From: an uncultured Mesonia sp.
GTDB lineage: Bacteria > Bacteroidota > Bacteroidia > Flavobacteriales > Flavobacteriaceae
Assembly (NCBI GenBank): GCA_947499595.1
Contig: CANMOY010000004.1
Span: 124,001 to 188,000 of the forward strand
Direction of reading: 5' to 3'
DNA: 64,000 nucleotides
This document shows positions 45,125 to 55,841 of the stretch, one piece after another. A program made the translations under genes and the position numbers. Numbering within the stretch: the stretch's first letter is position 1; the number at the start of each line of letters is the position of its first letter. The notes under the pieces are model-generated. The model was not told the DNA's origin. It did not search any database and saw only the letters and a list, made by a program, of their open reading frames with translations.

Positions 45125-46432
45125 ATGCGTACAAAATCTCTAAAGAAAAATAAAATAAATGTTGTTACCCTAGGTTGTAGCAAAAACCTTTATGATTCAG
45201 AAGTACTTATGGGGCAACTAAAAGCCAATAAGAAGGAAGTGGTTCATGAGCAAGAAGGTAATGTTGTTGTGATAAATACTTGTGGGTTTATAGACAATGC
45301 CAAAGAACAATCTGTAAACACCATACTAGATTTTGTACAACGTAAGGAAGAAGGTTTGGTAGATAAGGTTTTTGTGACGGGTTGCCTCTCTGAACGTTAT
45401 AAGCCAGATTTAGTAAAAGAAATTCCAAATGTTGACCAATATTTTGGTACAACCGAGTTACCGGCATTACTTAAGGCATTGGGTGCAGATTATAAACATG
45501 AGTTAATCGGGGAACGCATAACTACTACCCCAAAAAATTATGCTTTTTTAAAAATCGCAGAAGGCTGTGATCGTCCGTGTAGCTTTTGTGCCATACCATT
45601 AATGCGTGGCAAGCATAAATCAACACCTATAGAAAACCTTGTGCAAGAGGCTAAAAACCTAGCTAAGAATGGCGTAAAAGAACTTATTTTAATTGCACAA
45701 GATTTAACTTATTACGGTTTAGATCTTTACAAAAAGCGCGCTTTAGCGGATTTACTAAAAGAATTGGTGAAGGTGGAAGGCATTCAATGGATAAGATTGC
45801 ATTATGCTTTTCCTACGGGCTTTCCTATGGATGTGCTCGATGTAATTAAAAATGAGCCGAAAGTCTGTAATTACCTAGATATACCTTTGCAACATATTTC
45901 AGATGATTTATTAAAATCTATGCGTCGTGGCACAACTCACGCCAAGACAACAGAACTCATTCACAAATTCAGAGAAAAAGTTCCAGCAATGGCTATTAGA
46001 ACCACATTAATTGTTGGCTATCCAGGCGAGACAGAAGCACATTTTCAAGAATTGAAAGACTGGGTAAAAGCTATGCGCTTTGAACGTTTAGGCTGTTTTA
46101 CTTATTCTCATGAAGAAAACACCCATGCTTTTAATTTAGTTGATGATGTGCCAGAAGATATAAAACAACAGCGCGCCAATGAAATTATGGAAATTCAATC
46201 GCAAATTTCATGGGAACTCAATCAAGAAAAAATAGGCCAAAATTTTAAATGTGTAATTGACCGTAAAGAAGGAAATTACTTTGTGGGCCGTACAGAATTT
46301 GATTCACCCGATGTTGATAATGAAGTGCTTATTGATGCAACGAAATTTTATTTAAAAACAGGCGATTTTGCCGAAGTGAAAATTACAGAAGCAGCCGATT
46401 TTGATTTGTACGGAGAACCCGTAACCGCTTAA
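45125..46432 (+). CDS. rimO: Ribosomal protein S12 methylthiotransferase RimO
   Basis: A 435-residue radical-SAM methylthiotransferase that modifies an Asp of ribosomal protein S12. The N-terminal UPF0004 domain has three cluster-binding cysteines (C18 GCSKN, C53 NTCGF, C87 GCLSE). The radical-SAM motif is C148, C152, C155 (GCDRPCSFC). A C-terminal TRAM domain follows. TLGCSKNLYDSE separates it from the tRNA enzyme MiaB. Confidence 0.95.
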   Translation: MRTKSLKKNKINVVTLGCSKNLYDSEVLMGQLKANKKEVVHEQEGNVVVINTCGFIDNAKEQSVNTILDFVQRKEEGLVDKVFVTGCLSERYKPDLVKEIPNVDQYFGTTELPALLKALGADYKHELIGERITTTPKNYAFLKIAEGCDRPCSFCAIPLMRGKHKSTPIENLVQEAKNLAKNGVKELILIAQDLTYYGLDLYKKRALADLLKELVKVEGIQWIRLHYAFPTGFPMDVLDVIKNEPKVCNYLDIPLQHISDDLLKSMRRGTTHAKTTELIHKFREKVPAMAIRTTLIVGYPGETEAHFQELKDWVKAMRFERLGCFTYSHEENTHAFNLVDDVPEDIKQQRANEIMEIQSQISWELNQEKIGQNFKCVIDRKEGNYFVGRTEFDSPDVDNEVLIDATKFYLKTGDFAEVKITEAADFDLYGEPVTA

Positions 46433-46435
46433 ATA

Positions 46436-46470
46436 AAAAAAGCCTTGGTAATTTCCAAAGCTTTTTTATT
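46436..46470 (+). terminator. Terminator of rimO
   Basis: AAAGCCTTGG and CCAAAGCTTT pair with one mismatch, followed by a T-run. The rest of the gap to 46619 is AT-rich. Confidence 0.65.
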
Positions 46471-46619
46471 CCCATTATGCTTTGTGTTAATCTTTAATTG
46501 AATTTTTTTATTTTTCAAAATAACTTTGATTCAGAATAAAATTACCTGTCCTATAGTTTATTTTACAGTTCGCGTTTTTTTGTTAACTAAAAATTAGTAG
46601 ATTAAAAGCTTAACAAATG

Positions 46620-46627
46620 TATCTTTG
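46620..46627 (+). promoter_or_regulatory. -7 promoter box of bshC
   Basis: TATCTTTG (TAnnTTTG), 19 bases before the ATG at 46647. Confidence 0.45.
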
Positions 46628-46646
46628 TACGTATAAAGTGTAATTT

Positions 46647-48245
46647 ATGTCAGACTGTATTGCCTATCAAGAAACCAATTACTTTTCTCCTCTAATTATA
46701 GACTACCTGAATAAAAAAAAGACGCTCGATGTCTTTTACAACCGGTTTCCTGATTTAAAGAATTTTCAAAAGCAAATAGAAGAGAAACAAGAAAATTATA
46801 AAGCTGAACACCGTAAAATTCTTGTACAAGAGCTTCAAGAACAATATAAGAATTTACCGGTTTCAAAAAAAGTAGAGACCAATATAAGAGCTTTAGAAAA
46901 AGACAATACTTTTACCATTACCACAGGGCATCAACTCAATTTATTTACGGGCCCTCTTTATTTTTTATATAAAATTATTTCGACTATTAATTTAGCCGAA
47001 GAGCTTTCAGTGAAATACCCTTTACAGAATTTTGTTCCTGTGTATTGGATGGCTACCGAAGATCATGACTTTGCCGAAATTAACTTTTTTAATTACCGAG
47101 AACATAAAATAAGTTGGGATATTGATAGCTCAGGGGCTGTAGGAGAACTAAAAACAGAACGTTTTGATCAAGTTATCCAATCTTTTCAGTCGGTTCTAGG
47201 CGATTCAGAGAACGCGCAATACTTGATTAATTTATTTAAAAAAGCCTATGCTCAGCAGGAAACTTTAGCAGATGCTACCCGTTACATTGTTCATGAACTT
47301 TTTCAAGATACAGGTTTAGTTATATTAGATGCCAACAGTAAAAAATTAAAAGAAACATTTATTCCGCATATAGAAGATGAGGTGTTTAACCAAACTGCCT
47401 ACGAGCAAGTTGAGCAAACCTCTCAACAATTGCAAGAAGCTAATTATAGAACGCAGGTAAATCCGCGTGGGATTAATCTTTTTTATCTAAAACCAAATAT
47501 ACGGGAGCGTATTCTTTATGAAGACGGCAAATTTAAGGTGAATAATACAGTTTTTGAATTTACCGAAAGTCAAATCCGTAAAGAAATAAAAGAACACCCA
47601 GAGCGATTTTCACCAAATGTAATCATGCGTCCGCTTTACCAAGAGACTTTATTGCCAAACTTATGTTATATAGGTGGAGGAGGAGAGCTGGCCTATTGGT
47701 TTCAATTAAAGCCTTATTTTAAATCTCAAAAAGTCACATTTCCCATACTATTGCTCCGAAATTCTGCATTAATTGTCTCTGAAAAACAGCAACGCAAACG
47801 CAAAAAGCTCAATTTGGCTATTGCCGATTTATTTTTAGATCAAAATGAGTTGCTGACGCAGAAGATAAAACAACTTTCGGCAATACAGATTGATTTTTCT
47901 TCACAAAAAAAGTTTTTGAAAAAGCAGTTTGAAGATTTGTATAGGCTTGCAAATGAAACCGATAAATCGTTTAAGGGAGCTGTAGCTGCTCAAGAGCAAA
48001 AGCAAATAAATGGCTTGATGCATTTAGAAAAACGCTTGTTAAAAGCCCAAAAAAGGAAACTAAAGGAAAGCTTAGAACGCATAATGCAACTGCAAAACGC
48101 CTTATTCCCACAAAAAAGTTTACAAGAACGTCAACTTAATTTTGCTCAGTTTTACGAAGAAAATGGAGAACTTCTAATAAAACGTTTACAAAATGAACTA
48201 AAGCCTTTAGACCTACGATTTAAAATAATAACTTTGCCGTACTAA
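46647..48245 (+). CDS. bshC: Putative cysteine ligase BshC (bacillithiol synthase)
   Basis: A 532-residue protein of the BshC family, which adds cysteine to glucosaminyl-malate in bacillithiol synthesis. Family signatures are TITTGHQLNLFTGPLYFLYKI, FVPVYWMATEDHDFAEI and PNVIMRPLYQETLLPNLCYIGGGGELAYW (here given in parts). A long coiled-coil stretch (about residues 400-500) is typical. Bacillithiol is the main low-molecular-weight thiol of Firmicutes and many Bacteroidetes. The other bsh genes are not in the window. Confidence 0.92.
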   Translation: MSDCIAYQETNYFSPLIIDYLNKKKTLDVFYNRFPDLKNFQKQIEEKQENYKAEHRKILVQELQEQYKNLPVSKKVETNIRALEKDNTFTITTGHQLNLFTGPLYFLYKIISTINLAEELSVKYPLQNFVPVYWMATEDHDFAEINFFNYREHKISWDIDSSGAVGELKTERFDQVIQSFQSVLGDSENAQYLINLFKKAYAQQETLADATRYIVHELFQDTGLVILDANSKKLKETFIPHIEDEVFNQTAYEQVEQTSQQLQEANYRTQVNPRGINLFYLKPNIRERILYEDGKFKVNNTVFEFTESQIRKEIKEHPERFSPNVIMRPLYQETLLPNLCYIGGGGELAYWFQLKPYFKSQKVTFPILLLRNSALIVSEKQQRKRKKLNLAIADLFLDQNELLTQKIKQLSAIQIDFSSQKKFLKKQFEDLYRLANETDKSFKGAVAAQEQKQINGLMHLEKRLLKAQKRKLKESLERIMQLQNALFPQKSLQERQLNFAQFYEENGELLIKRLQNELKPLDLRFKIITLPY

Positions 48246-48254
48246 ATATTTCAT

Positions 48255-49643
48255 ATGAAAAGTATGCACAGCATTGATATCAATACCGTCGAAATGACGC
48301 TAGATATCATGAAATATGCCATCAATAGGATTTCCAATAATGATCCTGAGTTGGGTCACCCTAAAAAAGAAGAAGTTCTAAAAGAACTTGCTGGCGATAC
48401 CATTACAAAAGAAGGAATAGGCGGAGAATTTGCTTTCAATTTGTTTAAGGACGTATTTGCAAAAGCAACCGTACCAGTAGATCACCCAAGGCATCTAGCC
48501 TTTGTACCAGCAGCTCCAACTAAAGCTGCTGTTTTGTTTGATTTAGTTACATCTGCGGCTAGTATTCACGGCGCATATTGGATGACAGGCGGTGGCGGTA
48601 TTTTCTGTGAAAACGAGACGATGAAATGGTTAGTAAGCTTAACGGGCTTACCCGAAGGAGCTTTTGGGGTTTTTACCAGCGGAGGAACATCGGCTAACCT
48701 ATCGGCAATGATTGCCGCAAGAGAAGCTTGGCGCGCTCAAAACCAAGAACATGAAAACCTAAAAGCGCTTTTAATTACCTCTAATGGAGCGCACTCCTCT
48801 ATAAAATCAATGGCAAAGGTCATAGATGCCGATATTATATTGGTAGATGATGATGATGATGATCGATTGACAGGTTATTGGTTAAAAGAGAAAATTAAAA
48901 ACTTATCACCACACGACCGTAAAAGACTCTTTGCTGTAGTTGCCACAGGAGGAACTACCAACGCAGGAATAATAGATGATCTTGCTGGTGTGGCGCAAGT
49001 TTGTGAAGAAGAAAAACTTTGGTTTCACGTAGATGCAGCATATGGAGGTGGAGCCCTTGCCGCACCATCTGTTCGTCATTTGTTCAAGGGTATTGAACGT
49101 GCCGATAGTATTACAATAGATCCGCACAAATGGATGTTCTCGCCTTATGATTGCGGAGCGGTAATCTATAAAGACTTGTCTTTAGCCAAAAATGCACACT
49201 CACAAAAAGGAGCTTATTTAGATATATTTAAAGACGAAGGTGCTCAAGGATTTAATCCAGCCGATTATCAAATTCAGCTTACACGTCGCTTACGCGGATT
49301 GCCTTTATGGTTTTCCTTAGCTATGCATGGAACCGCAAAATACACAGAAGCAATAGAGCGAGGCTTGTTTTTAGCACAAGCCGCAGCCAAGCAAATAGAA
49401 GCACATCCCAACCTAGAGTTGGTGAGAGAACCAGGCCTTTCGTGCGTGCTGTTTAGAAGAAAAGGTTGGTCTCCAGATGATTATATAGATTGGACCTATA
49501 CCAACCACCAAGCTGGATTAGCTTTGGTTACACCAACAAAATGGACCAAAAATGGAGAGAGTGAAACCATTTCTAGATTTTGCTTTATAAATCCAGATAC
49601 AACAGAAGAAGATATTCAAGAAATTTTAGCCACAATGGCTTAG
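48255..49643 (+). CDS. Pyridoxal-phosphate-dependent amino-acid decarboxylase
   Basis: A 462-residue group II decarboxylase of the aspartate aminotransferase fold. Visible motifs are [40 protein letters not shown] (Asp binding the PLP pyridine) and the Schiff-base lysine in [17 protein letters not shown]. It could act on aspartate, glutamate, tyrosine or other amino acids; substrate is not clear. It follows bshC after 9 bases, so the two may be co-transcribed. Confidence 0.88.
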   Translation: MKSMHSIDINTVEMTLDIMKYAINRISNNDPELGHPKKEEVLKELAGDTITKEGIGGEFAFNLFKDVFAKATVPVDHPRHLAFVPAAPTKAAVLFDLVTSAASIHGAYWMTGGGGIFCENETMKWLVSLTGLPEGAFGVFTSGGTSANLSAMIAAREAWRAQNQEHENLKALLITSNGAHSSIKSMAKVIDADIILVDDDDDDRLTGYWLKEKIKNLSPHDRKRLFAVVATGGTTNAGIIDDLAGVAQVCEEEKLWFHVDAAYGGGALAAPSVRHLFKGIERADSITIDPHKWMFSPYDCGAVIYKDLSLAKNAHSQKGAYLDIFKDEGAQGFNPADYQIQLTRRLRGLPLWFSLAMHGTAKYTEAIERGLFLAQAAAKQIEAHPNLELVREPGLSCVLFRRKGWSPDDYIDWTYTNHQAGLALVTPTKWTKNGESETISRFCFINPDTTEEDIQEILATMA

Positions 49644-49713
49644 TATAAACTTTAAAACCAATAATAAAATATTTAAGGATTTTAAATTAGGCCTTAAATG
49701 CTTATTTTTAGCT

Positions 49714-51243
49714 ATGCAAAATAACGTACTTATTCTCGACTTCGGTTCGCAGTACACGCAATTAATCGCTAGGCGTGTTCGTGAATTAAACATTTATTGT
49801 GAAATACATCCCTACAACAAGATTCCTGGAAATGTAAATACTTTTAAAGCGGTTATTCTTTCTGGTAGTCCATTTTCGGTTAGGGCAGAGGATGCGCCGC
49901 ATCCCGACTTGTCTCAAATTAGGGGTAAGGTTCCCATGTTGGCGGTGTGTTATGGTGCACAATACTTAGCACATTTTAACGGAGGTAAAGTAGAGGCTTC
50001 TGAGATAAGAGAATATGGCCGTGCAAACTTAGCAGTAATTAAAGATCAAGAGCTTCTATTTGATGAAATTCCAGAAAACTCCCAAGTCTGGATGTCGCAC
50101 AGCGATACCATTAAAGAACTACCCCAAGGCGGTGTAAGGTTAGCCAGTACGCAAGATGTTTTAAATGCTGCTTATCGTATTGAGGGTGAACAAACATTTG
50201 CCATTCAATTTCACCCCGAAGTATATCACTCACAAGACGGTAAACAATTACTTGAAAACTTTTTGGTGAAAATAGCAGGTGTAGCTCAAGAATGGACTCC
50301 AGAAGCATTTGTTGATATGACGGTAAATGAACTGCGTGAGAAAATAGGGTCTGATAAAGTAGTACTTGGTTTAAGTGGAGGTGTTGATTCAACTGTAGCC
50401 GCTGTATTATTGCATAAAGCAATTGGAAAAAATTTGTATTGCATTTTCGTAAACAATGGTTTATTGCGGAAAGATGAGTTTTCTAATGTATTGAATCAAT
50501 ACAAGGGTATGGGATTAAATGTAAAAGGTGTAGACTCATCAAAACGATTTTTAGACGCTTTGGCAGGTATAAGTGATCCTGAAGAAAAGAGAAAGAAAAT
50601 AGGGAATACTTTTATTGATGTATTCGACGACGAAGCACATGAAATTACAGATGTTACTTATTTGGCGCAAGGTACTATCTATCCAGATGTTATTGAATCT
50701 ATTTCGGTAAACGGACCTTCAGCTACCATCAAATCGCATCACAATGTGGGAGGTTTACCCGATTTTATGAAACTTAAAATCGTTGAGCCCTTACGCATGT
50801 TATTTAAAGATGAAGTGAGAAGGGTGGGGGCCGAAATGGGCATAGATCCAGAATTGTTGGGTAGACACCCATTCCCTGGTCCCGGACTTGCTATTCGAAT
50901 TTTAGGCGATATCACAGCCGAAAAGGTACGAATCTTGCAAGAAGTTGATCATATTTTTATTCAAGGATTAAAAGACTGGAATCTTTACGATAAAGTTTGG
51001 CAGGCGGGAGCTATTTTGTTGCCAGTAAACTCGGTTGGAGTAATGGGTGATGAGCGCACCTACGAAAAAGTTGTAGCTTTAAGGGCGGTAGAATCAACCG
51101 ATGGTATGACAGCCGACTGGGTTAATTTACCCTATGATTTTTTACAAAAAATATCAAACACCATAATAAATAGAGTAAAAGGCGTTAATAGAGTAGTTTA
51201 CGATATTAGCTCAAAACCACCTGCAACAATAGAATGGGAATAA
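49714..51243 (+). CDS. guaA: GMP synthase (glutamine-hydrolysing)
   Basis: A 509-residue bifunctional enzyme that converts XMP to GMP. The N-terminal class I glutamine amidotransferase has C79 ([11 protein letters not shown]) and the His/Glu pair in QFHPEVYHS. The ATP-pyrophosphatase domain has GLSGGVDST, and the C-terminal dimerisation domain ends with KPPATIEWE. It lies just upstream of the LysM protein gene. Confidence 0.97.
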   Translation: MQNNVLILDFGSQYTQLIARRVRELNIYCEIHPYNKIPGNVNTFKAVILSGSPFSVRAEDAPHPDLSQIRGKVPMLAVCYGAQYLAHFNGGKVEASEIREYGRANLAVIKDQELLFDEIPENSQVWMSHSDTIKELPQGGVRLASTQDVLNAAYRIEGEQTFAIQFHPEVYHSQDGKQLLENFLVKIAGVAQEWTPEAFVDMTVNELREKIGSDKVVLGLSGGVDSTVAAVLLHKAIGKNLYCIFVNNGLLRKDEFSNVLNQYKGMGLNVKGVDSSKRFLDALAGISDPEEKRKKIGNTFIDVFDDEAHEITDVTYLAQGTIYPDVIESISVNGPSATIKSHHNVGGLPDFMKLKIVEPLRMLFKDEVRRVGAEMGIDPELLGRHPFPGPGLAIRILGDITAEKVRILQEVDHIFIQGLKDWNLYDKVWQAGAILLPVNSVGVMGDERTYEKVVALRAVESTDGMTADWVNLPYDFLQKISNTIINRVKGVNRVVYDISSKPPATIEWE

Positions 51244-51257
51244 ATTTTACCTGTGTT

Positions 51258-53165
51258 ATGACTAGATTTAATATGTTTTTTTTGTTTGTCTTTTTACTGA
51301 TTTTCCCTTCAGCTATCGCTCAAGGTTTTCGTACGCATGAGGTTAAAAAAGGAGAAAGCTTGGAGCAAATTGCTAACCATTATCAGGTGAGTGTCGATGA
51401 GATTTATAAATTAAATCCAGATGCCAAAAGGCGAAATATCAACCATATGGTGTTGGTAATTCCAGCGCAAGAACCTAAAATTAAACTAAATGAAAAAAGC
51501 AAACAATTAAGTTTTAAAAGCTATCAAATTCGAGCTAAAGAAACTTTATATAGCATTGCAAAAGAAAATCAATTGAGTATTGATGAACTTAAGCAATATA
51601 ACCCCGACTTAGTTGAAACCGATATAGCTATAGGGCAAACCATTAAAATTCCTATTTTTAGAGAAGATAGACGTACACCTAATTTCAATGAATCCTTAAC
51701 CAACTCTAGTTTTAGTAATATCATACATATAGTTTTGCCTGGTGAAACAAAATATAGAATTGCCAAGCAATATGGTTTAAGTGTTGAGCAATTGCAAGCA
51801 CTTAATCCCACCTTATTAGACTTAAAGGCCGGACAGTTACTTACTATTGTAAACAAAAATCCAGAGGCACTGACTAATAAAAATGAAGCGCCCTTAAACT
51901 TTTTTACTTATGAGGTGAAACCAAAAGAAACTATTTTTAGGTTAACCAAAAAGTTTAAAGTACCAGCCGATTCACTTTATGCTTGGAATCCTCAATTGAA
52001 ACAGTCTGGTTTGCAAGAAGGTATGCAGATAAAATTACCTAAGAAAGTGAATGTGCAAGTTGCTGGTTTATCTACAGATAAAGTGAACTTAGCAGAGAAC
52101 ATTAGTGATTATTCTACTCAAAAGTTGGCTGTTATGTTGCCCTTAAGTTTAGGAAACATTAACGATGATAATAAAGCTGAAGTTTTAAAAAAAGATAAAG
52201 TATTGCGTATTGCCTTAGATTTTTATAGTGGGGTTGAGGCTGCCATCCGTAAAGCCGGATCACTCGGGATTACAGTTGAGGCTAAAGTGTATGACACCCA
52301 GAGAAATTCGCAAAAGGTGGCGAGTCTTATAAACAATAATGATTTTGATCAAGTTGACTTTGTTGTTGGACCTTTTTTTACAAAAACCGTTGAAACAGCG
52401 TCCAAGCTATTAGAATCAAAAAAAATCCCTGTTTTAAGTCCTATCTCTAGCGGTGAAATTAATGGTGGTGTAAATTTAATTCAAACCCGCCCAACCGATA
52501 TTATGATGCAGCAATCTATAATTTCTTTTATTAAATTGCACGGTGCAGATAAAAATATTGTCGTTTTAGCTGATAAGGATAAGGGGTATTTAGAATCAAA
52601 AATACTCTATACATTGCCTGAGGCAAAACTGGTAAACTTGCAAAAGGAGTATTTACAGCAAAGTGATCTGGCACGTGTTTTAGATAAGAATAGAACAAAT
52701 TGGTTTATTCTTGAATCAGATGATATGGCCACCGTAAGTAATGCTGCGTCTTATCTAAATACACTGCGTTCAACTTTTGACATTCAACTGTTTACTTCCA
52801 ATAAAAATGATTTATACGATAGCGAAGTACCTAGCACTTATTTAGGAAATTTAAACTTCACTTTCGCTGCTATTAACAAAGAGTACAATCAAGATCCTTT
52901 AGATGAGTTTGTAAAAATGTATCGGGAAGATTATGGTTTGTCTCCCAATCAATATGTTATTCGTGGGTATGATGTAACATTAGATGCAATTTTGAGAAAA
53001 GCTAACTTCTCTGATTTTTACGAATCGCTAATCCTTGATCAAACCACAGAATATGTGGAAAATCAGTTTAATTATAATAAAAAATTGATTGGCGGGTATT
53101 TTAATAACGCGGTTTATATTTTACAATACAATAAGGAGTTGCAAATTCAATCTGTAGAGAATTAA
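51258..53165 (+). CDS. LysM-repeat protein with a periplasmic-binding-protein-like domain
   Basis: About 635 residues. A signal peptide (MTRFNMFFLFVFLLIF, ending AIAQ) is followed by four LysM repeats: FRTHEVKKGESLEQIA, YQIRAKETLYSIAKE, IHIVLPGETKYRIAKQYG and YEVKPKETIFRLTKKF, each with a conserved NP. From about residue 285 the protein resembles a type 1 periplasmic binding protein (KLAVMLPLSLG, DFYSGVEAAIRKA, VVGPFFTKTVE, PVLSPISSG). LysM repeats bind peptidoglycan, so it may hold a ligand-binding domain at the wall. The ATG at 51258 is preferred over one at 51234 inside guaA. Confidence 0.87.
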   Translation: MTRFNMFFLFVFLLIFPSAIAQGFRTHEVKKGESLEQIANHYQVSVDEIYKLNPDAKRRNINHMVLVIPAQEPKIKLNEKSKQLSFKSYQIRAKETLYSIAKENQLSIDELKQYNPDLVETDIAIGQTIKIPIFREDRRTPNFNESLTNSSFSNIIHIVLPGETKYRIAKQYGLSVEQLQALNPTLLDLKAGQLLTIVNKNPEALTNKNEAPLNFFTYEVKPKETIFRLTKKFKVPADSLYAWNPQLKQSGLQEGMQIKLPKKVNVQVAGLSTDKVNLAENISDYSTQKLAVMLPLSLGNINDDNKAEVLKKDKVLRIALDFYSGVEAAIRKAGSLGITVEAKVYDTQRNSQKVASLINNNDFDQVDFVVGPFFTKTVETASKLLESKKIPVLSPISSGEINGGVNLIQTRPTDIMMQQSIISFIKLHGADKNIVVLADKDKGYLESKILYTLPEAKLVNLQKEYLQQSDLARVLDKNRTNWFILESDDMATVSNAASYLNTLRSTFDIQLFTSNKNDLYDSEVPSTYLGNLNFTFAAINKEYNQDPLDEFVKMYREDYGLSPNQYVIRGYDVTLDAILRKANFSDFYESLILDQTTEYVENQFNYNKKLIGGYFNNAVYILQYNKELQIQSVEN

Positions 53166-53166
53166 A

Positions 53167-53571
53167 ATGACAAAAATAGCGCTAACTTATTTAGGAAACT
53201 TGAGGGTAAGTAGTATTCATCTTAAAAGTAATTCTGAGCTGACAACCGATGCCCCAATAGATAATCAAGGAAAAGGCGAAGCCTTTTCACCTACCGATAC
53301 GGTAGCTTCTGCATTAGCTAGTTGTATGTTAACTATTATGGGTATTTATGCTAATGAAAACAATATTGATTTAAGCGGAACCAAAGCCGAGGTCGAAAAG
53401 TTTATGGAGAGCAATCCTAGACGTATTGATTGTGTAAAAGTAAAGCTTATTTTTAACAAGAAGTTTGATGAAAAAACAACTAAAAAATTAGAACGCATCG
53501 GTTATACCTGTCCGGTTTACCACAGCCTACATCCCGATTTGAAAAAAGAAATTATTTTTGAGTATGCCTAG
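53167..53571 (+). CDS. OsmC-family peroxiredoxin-like protein
   Basis: A 134-residue OsmC/Ohr-fold protein with the two cysteines of the family, in ASALASCMLTIMG and GYTCPVYHS. Such proteins reduce organic hydroperoxides or handle thiol stress. It starts one base after the LysM gene's stop. It shares a hairpin terminator with the convergent nitronate monooxygenase gene. Confidence 0.88.
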   Translation: MTKIALTYLGNLRVSSIHLKSNSELTTDAPIDNQGKGEAFSPTDTVASALASCMLTIMGIYANENNIDLSGTKAEVEKFMESNPRRIDCVKVKLIFNKKFDEKTTKKLERIGYTCPVYHSLHPDLKKEIIFEYA

Positions 53572-53591
53572 TATTTAGAGGTATAATTTAT

Positions 53592-53624
53592 AAAGCCTGG
53601 TAGCTTACTTACCAGGCTTTTTTT
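53592..53624. terminator. Two-way terminator between the OsmC and nitronate monooxygenase genes
   Basis: AAAGCCTGGTA (53592-53602) pairs with TACCAGGCTTT (53610-53620), followed by a T-run on the plus strand. The stop of the minus-strand gene lies at its right edge. Confidence 0.82.
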
Positions 53625-54579
53625 ATATAAGTTGTTCTTTGACTGCTAATTTTGCTTTTTGGTAATCGGTCCATATTTGTTTTACAATTTCTTTTGCTGG
53701 GAGTATATCCTTGATAAGTCCACTTATTTGACCAATTTCTAATTCACCTTCTTCTAAGTCTCCCTCAAACATTCCTTTTTTAGCTCTAGCTCTACCCAGT
53801 AAATCAATTAATTCTTGTTTACTTGGCGATTTGCTATAAAGGGATTTCACATCTTCGTAAAATTTATTTTTTAATAAACGTACAGGAGCTAATTCTTTTA
53901 AGGTTAATTCAGTGTCACCCTCTTGTGCTTGAACAACACTATTCTTAAAGTTTTGATGGGAAGAAGCCTCTTCACTTGCTACAAATCTACTTCCTATTTG
54001 TACGGCATCTGCACCCAAAACCATAGCCGCCAACATTCCTGATCCAGTGGCAATTCCTCCTGCTGCAATTAAAGGGATATTCAATTTTTCTTTCACCATC
54101 GGAATCAAAGTAAAAGTGGTAGTTTCTTCACGACCATTATGGCCTCCAGCCTCAAATCCTTCTGCAACCACTGCATCTACACCGGCGGCTTCCGCTTTAA
54201 GCGCAAACTTTACACTGCTCACTACGTGAACCACGGTGATTCCTTTTTCTTTAAGCAATGGAGTAAATGTCTTGGGATTTCCAGCTGAGGTAAAAACAAT
54301 TGGTACTTTCTCTTCAATAATAATGTTTATTATTTCTTCCAAGTCGGGGTAAAGCATAGGCACATTTACAGCGAAAGGTTTATCGGTTGCTGCTTTACAT
54401 TTTAGGATATGCTCACGAAGTACATTTGGGTACATAGAACCAGCCCCTATTATTCCTAAACCACCTGCATTACTAACGGCACTTGCCAATCTCCAGCCGC
54501 TGGCCCAGATCATTCCGGCTTGTATTATGGGTAATTCTATATTAAATAGTTTGGTTATTCTATTATTATGGATCTGCAT
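53623..54579 (-). CDS. Nitronate monooxygenase / FabK-like flavoprotein
   Basis: A 318-residue TIM-barrel FMN enzyme. It shows ELPIIQAGMIWASG, SNAGGLGIIGAGS, GVDAVVAEGFEAGGHNG with the catalytic His, and LIAAGGIATGSGM / GADAVQIGSRF (phosphate-binding). Sequence alone does not separate nitronate monooxygenase from the enoyl-ACP reductase FabK, whose AGGHxG motif is shared. It converges with the OsmC gene; mnmA lies 56 bases upstream on the same strand. Confidence 0.82.
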   Translation of the reverse strand: MQIHNNRITKLFNIELPIIQAGMIWASGWRLASAVSNAGGLGIIGAGSMYPNVLREHILKCKAATDKPFAVNVPMLYPDLEEIINIIIEEKVPIVFTSAGNPKTFTPLLKEKGITVVHVVSSVKFALKAEAAGVDAVVAEGFEAGGHNGREETTTFTLIPMVKEKLNIPLIAAGGIATGSGMLAAMVLGADAVQIGSRFVASEEASSHQNFKNSVVQAQEGDTELTLKELAPVRLLKNKFYEDVKSLYSKSPSKQELIDLLGRARAKKGMFEGDLEEGELEIGQISGLIKDILPAKEIVKQIWTDYQKAKLAVKEQLI

Positions 54580-54635
54580 TCGGTTAAATTTTAATTTTTT
54601 GCTAAATATACTTAGAATTTTACAGGTAAACCATC

Positions 54636-55826
54636 TTATCCGATAACTCCCGACCCTAGTAGTTCATCATCAATATGCCAAGCTACAAATTGCCCTTCTG
54701 TGATAGCAGATTGCGCTTCTTTGAAAACAACATAAAGTCCTTCTTTCGTTTGATGTAATTTAGCCTCTTGAAGAGGTTGTCTATAACGAATACGTGCTTT
54801 CACCGCCAAACTTTCACCCAAGCCTAATTTCAAATCTTCTCTAACCCAGTGAATGTCTTGAGGTTTTACCAAAAGACCACGGCGATAAAGCCCAGGATGA
54901 TTTTTACCTTGACCCACATAAATAACGTTGTTATTAACATCTGTTTCCAGTACAAAAAGTGGTTCTGGTGTTCCGCCTACGGCAAGACCCTTACGCTGAC
55001 CTTTTGTAAAGAAGTGTGCACCATTGTGTTGGCCAACTTTGTTCCCATTTTCTGGAGTATAACTATATTTCTCGCTTAAAAAAGTCAATTCTTCTTTATC
55101 TAAACTTTGTTGTTGGTATATGGTTGAATCACTAGGGATTTCAATAATATCTCCTGTTTTTGGTTTTAGCTGTTGCTGAAGAAAGTCGGGCAGTCTTACC
55201 TTACCAATAAAACATAAACCTTGTGAGTCTTTTTTATTGGCTGTTATTAAGCCTTGTTCTTTAGCAATGGCCCGTACCTCGCTTTTTTGTAAGTCGCCAA
55301 TAGGAAAAAGAGATTTGGCTAATTGATCCTGAGATAATTGGCAGAGGAAATAAGATTGATCTTTATTATTGTCTTTTCCAGCTAACAATTGATAAGTGGT
55401 TTTGCCGTTAATTTTGATAGTGTTTCTTCGAGCATAATGGCCAGTTGCCACATAATCTGCACCTAATGAAAGAGCAATATCTAAGAAAACGTCAAATTTT
55501 ATCTCGCGGTTACATAGTACATCGGGGTTTGGGGTACGTCCAGCCTCATACTCTTTAAACATATAGTTTACAATACGTTCTTTATATTGTTCGCTTAGAT
55601 CTATAGTTTGAAATGGAATATTTAATTTATCTGCAACCAGCATGGCATCATTACTGTCATCTAACCAAGGACATTCATCACTTATGGTAACGCTGTCGTC
55701 GTGCCAGTTTTTCATAAAAAGGCCAATTACTTCGTAGCCTTGCTCTTTTAATAAATAAGCAGTTACACTTGAATCAACTCCTCCGCTAAGTCCTACAATT
55801 ACGCGTGGTTTCTTATTATTTTGCAT
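54636..55826 (-). CDS. mnmA: tRNA-specific 2-thiouridylase MnmA
   Basis: A 396-residue enzyme that thiolates U34 of tRNA(Lys, Glu, Gln). It has the PP-loop [10 protein letters not shown] near residue 12, the two catalytic cysteines in [11 protein letters not shown] and GLCFIGK, and the C-terminal barrel. The sequence ATGHYARR and the [10 protein letters not shown] segment are typical. The YwqK-like gene ends 15 bases upstream, so the two may be co-transcribed. Confidence 0.95.
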   Translation of the reverse strand: MQNNKKPRVIVGLSGGVDSSVTAYLLKEQGYEVIGLFMKNWHDDSVTISDECPWLDDSNDAMLVADKLNIPFQTIDLSEQYKERIVNYMFKEYEAGRTPNPDVLCNREIKFDVFLDIALSLGADYVATGHYARRNTIKINGKTTYQLLAGKDNNKDQSYFLCQLSQDQLAKSLFPIGDLQKSEVRAIAKEQGLITANKKDSQGLCFIGKVRLPDFLQQQLKPKTGDIIEIPSDSTIYQQQSLDKEELTFLSEKYSYTPENGNKVGQHNGAHFFTKGQRKGLAVGGTPEPLFVLETDVNNNVIYVGQGKNHPGLYRRGLLVKPQDIHWVREDLKLGLGESLAVKARIRYRQPLQEAKLHQTKEGLYVVFKEAQSAITEGQFVAWHIDDELLGSGVIG

Positions 55827-55841
55827 TCTTTTTTGAGTGTT

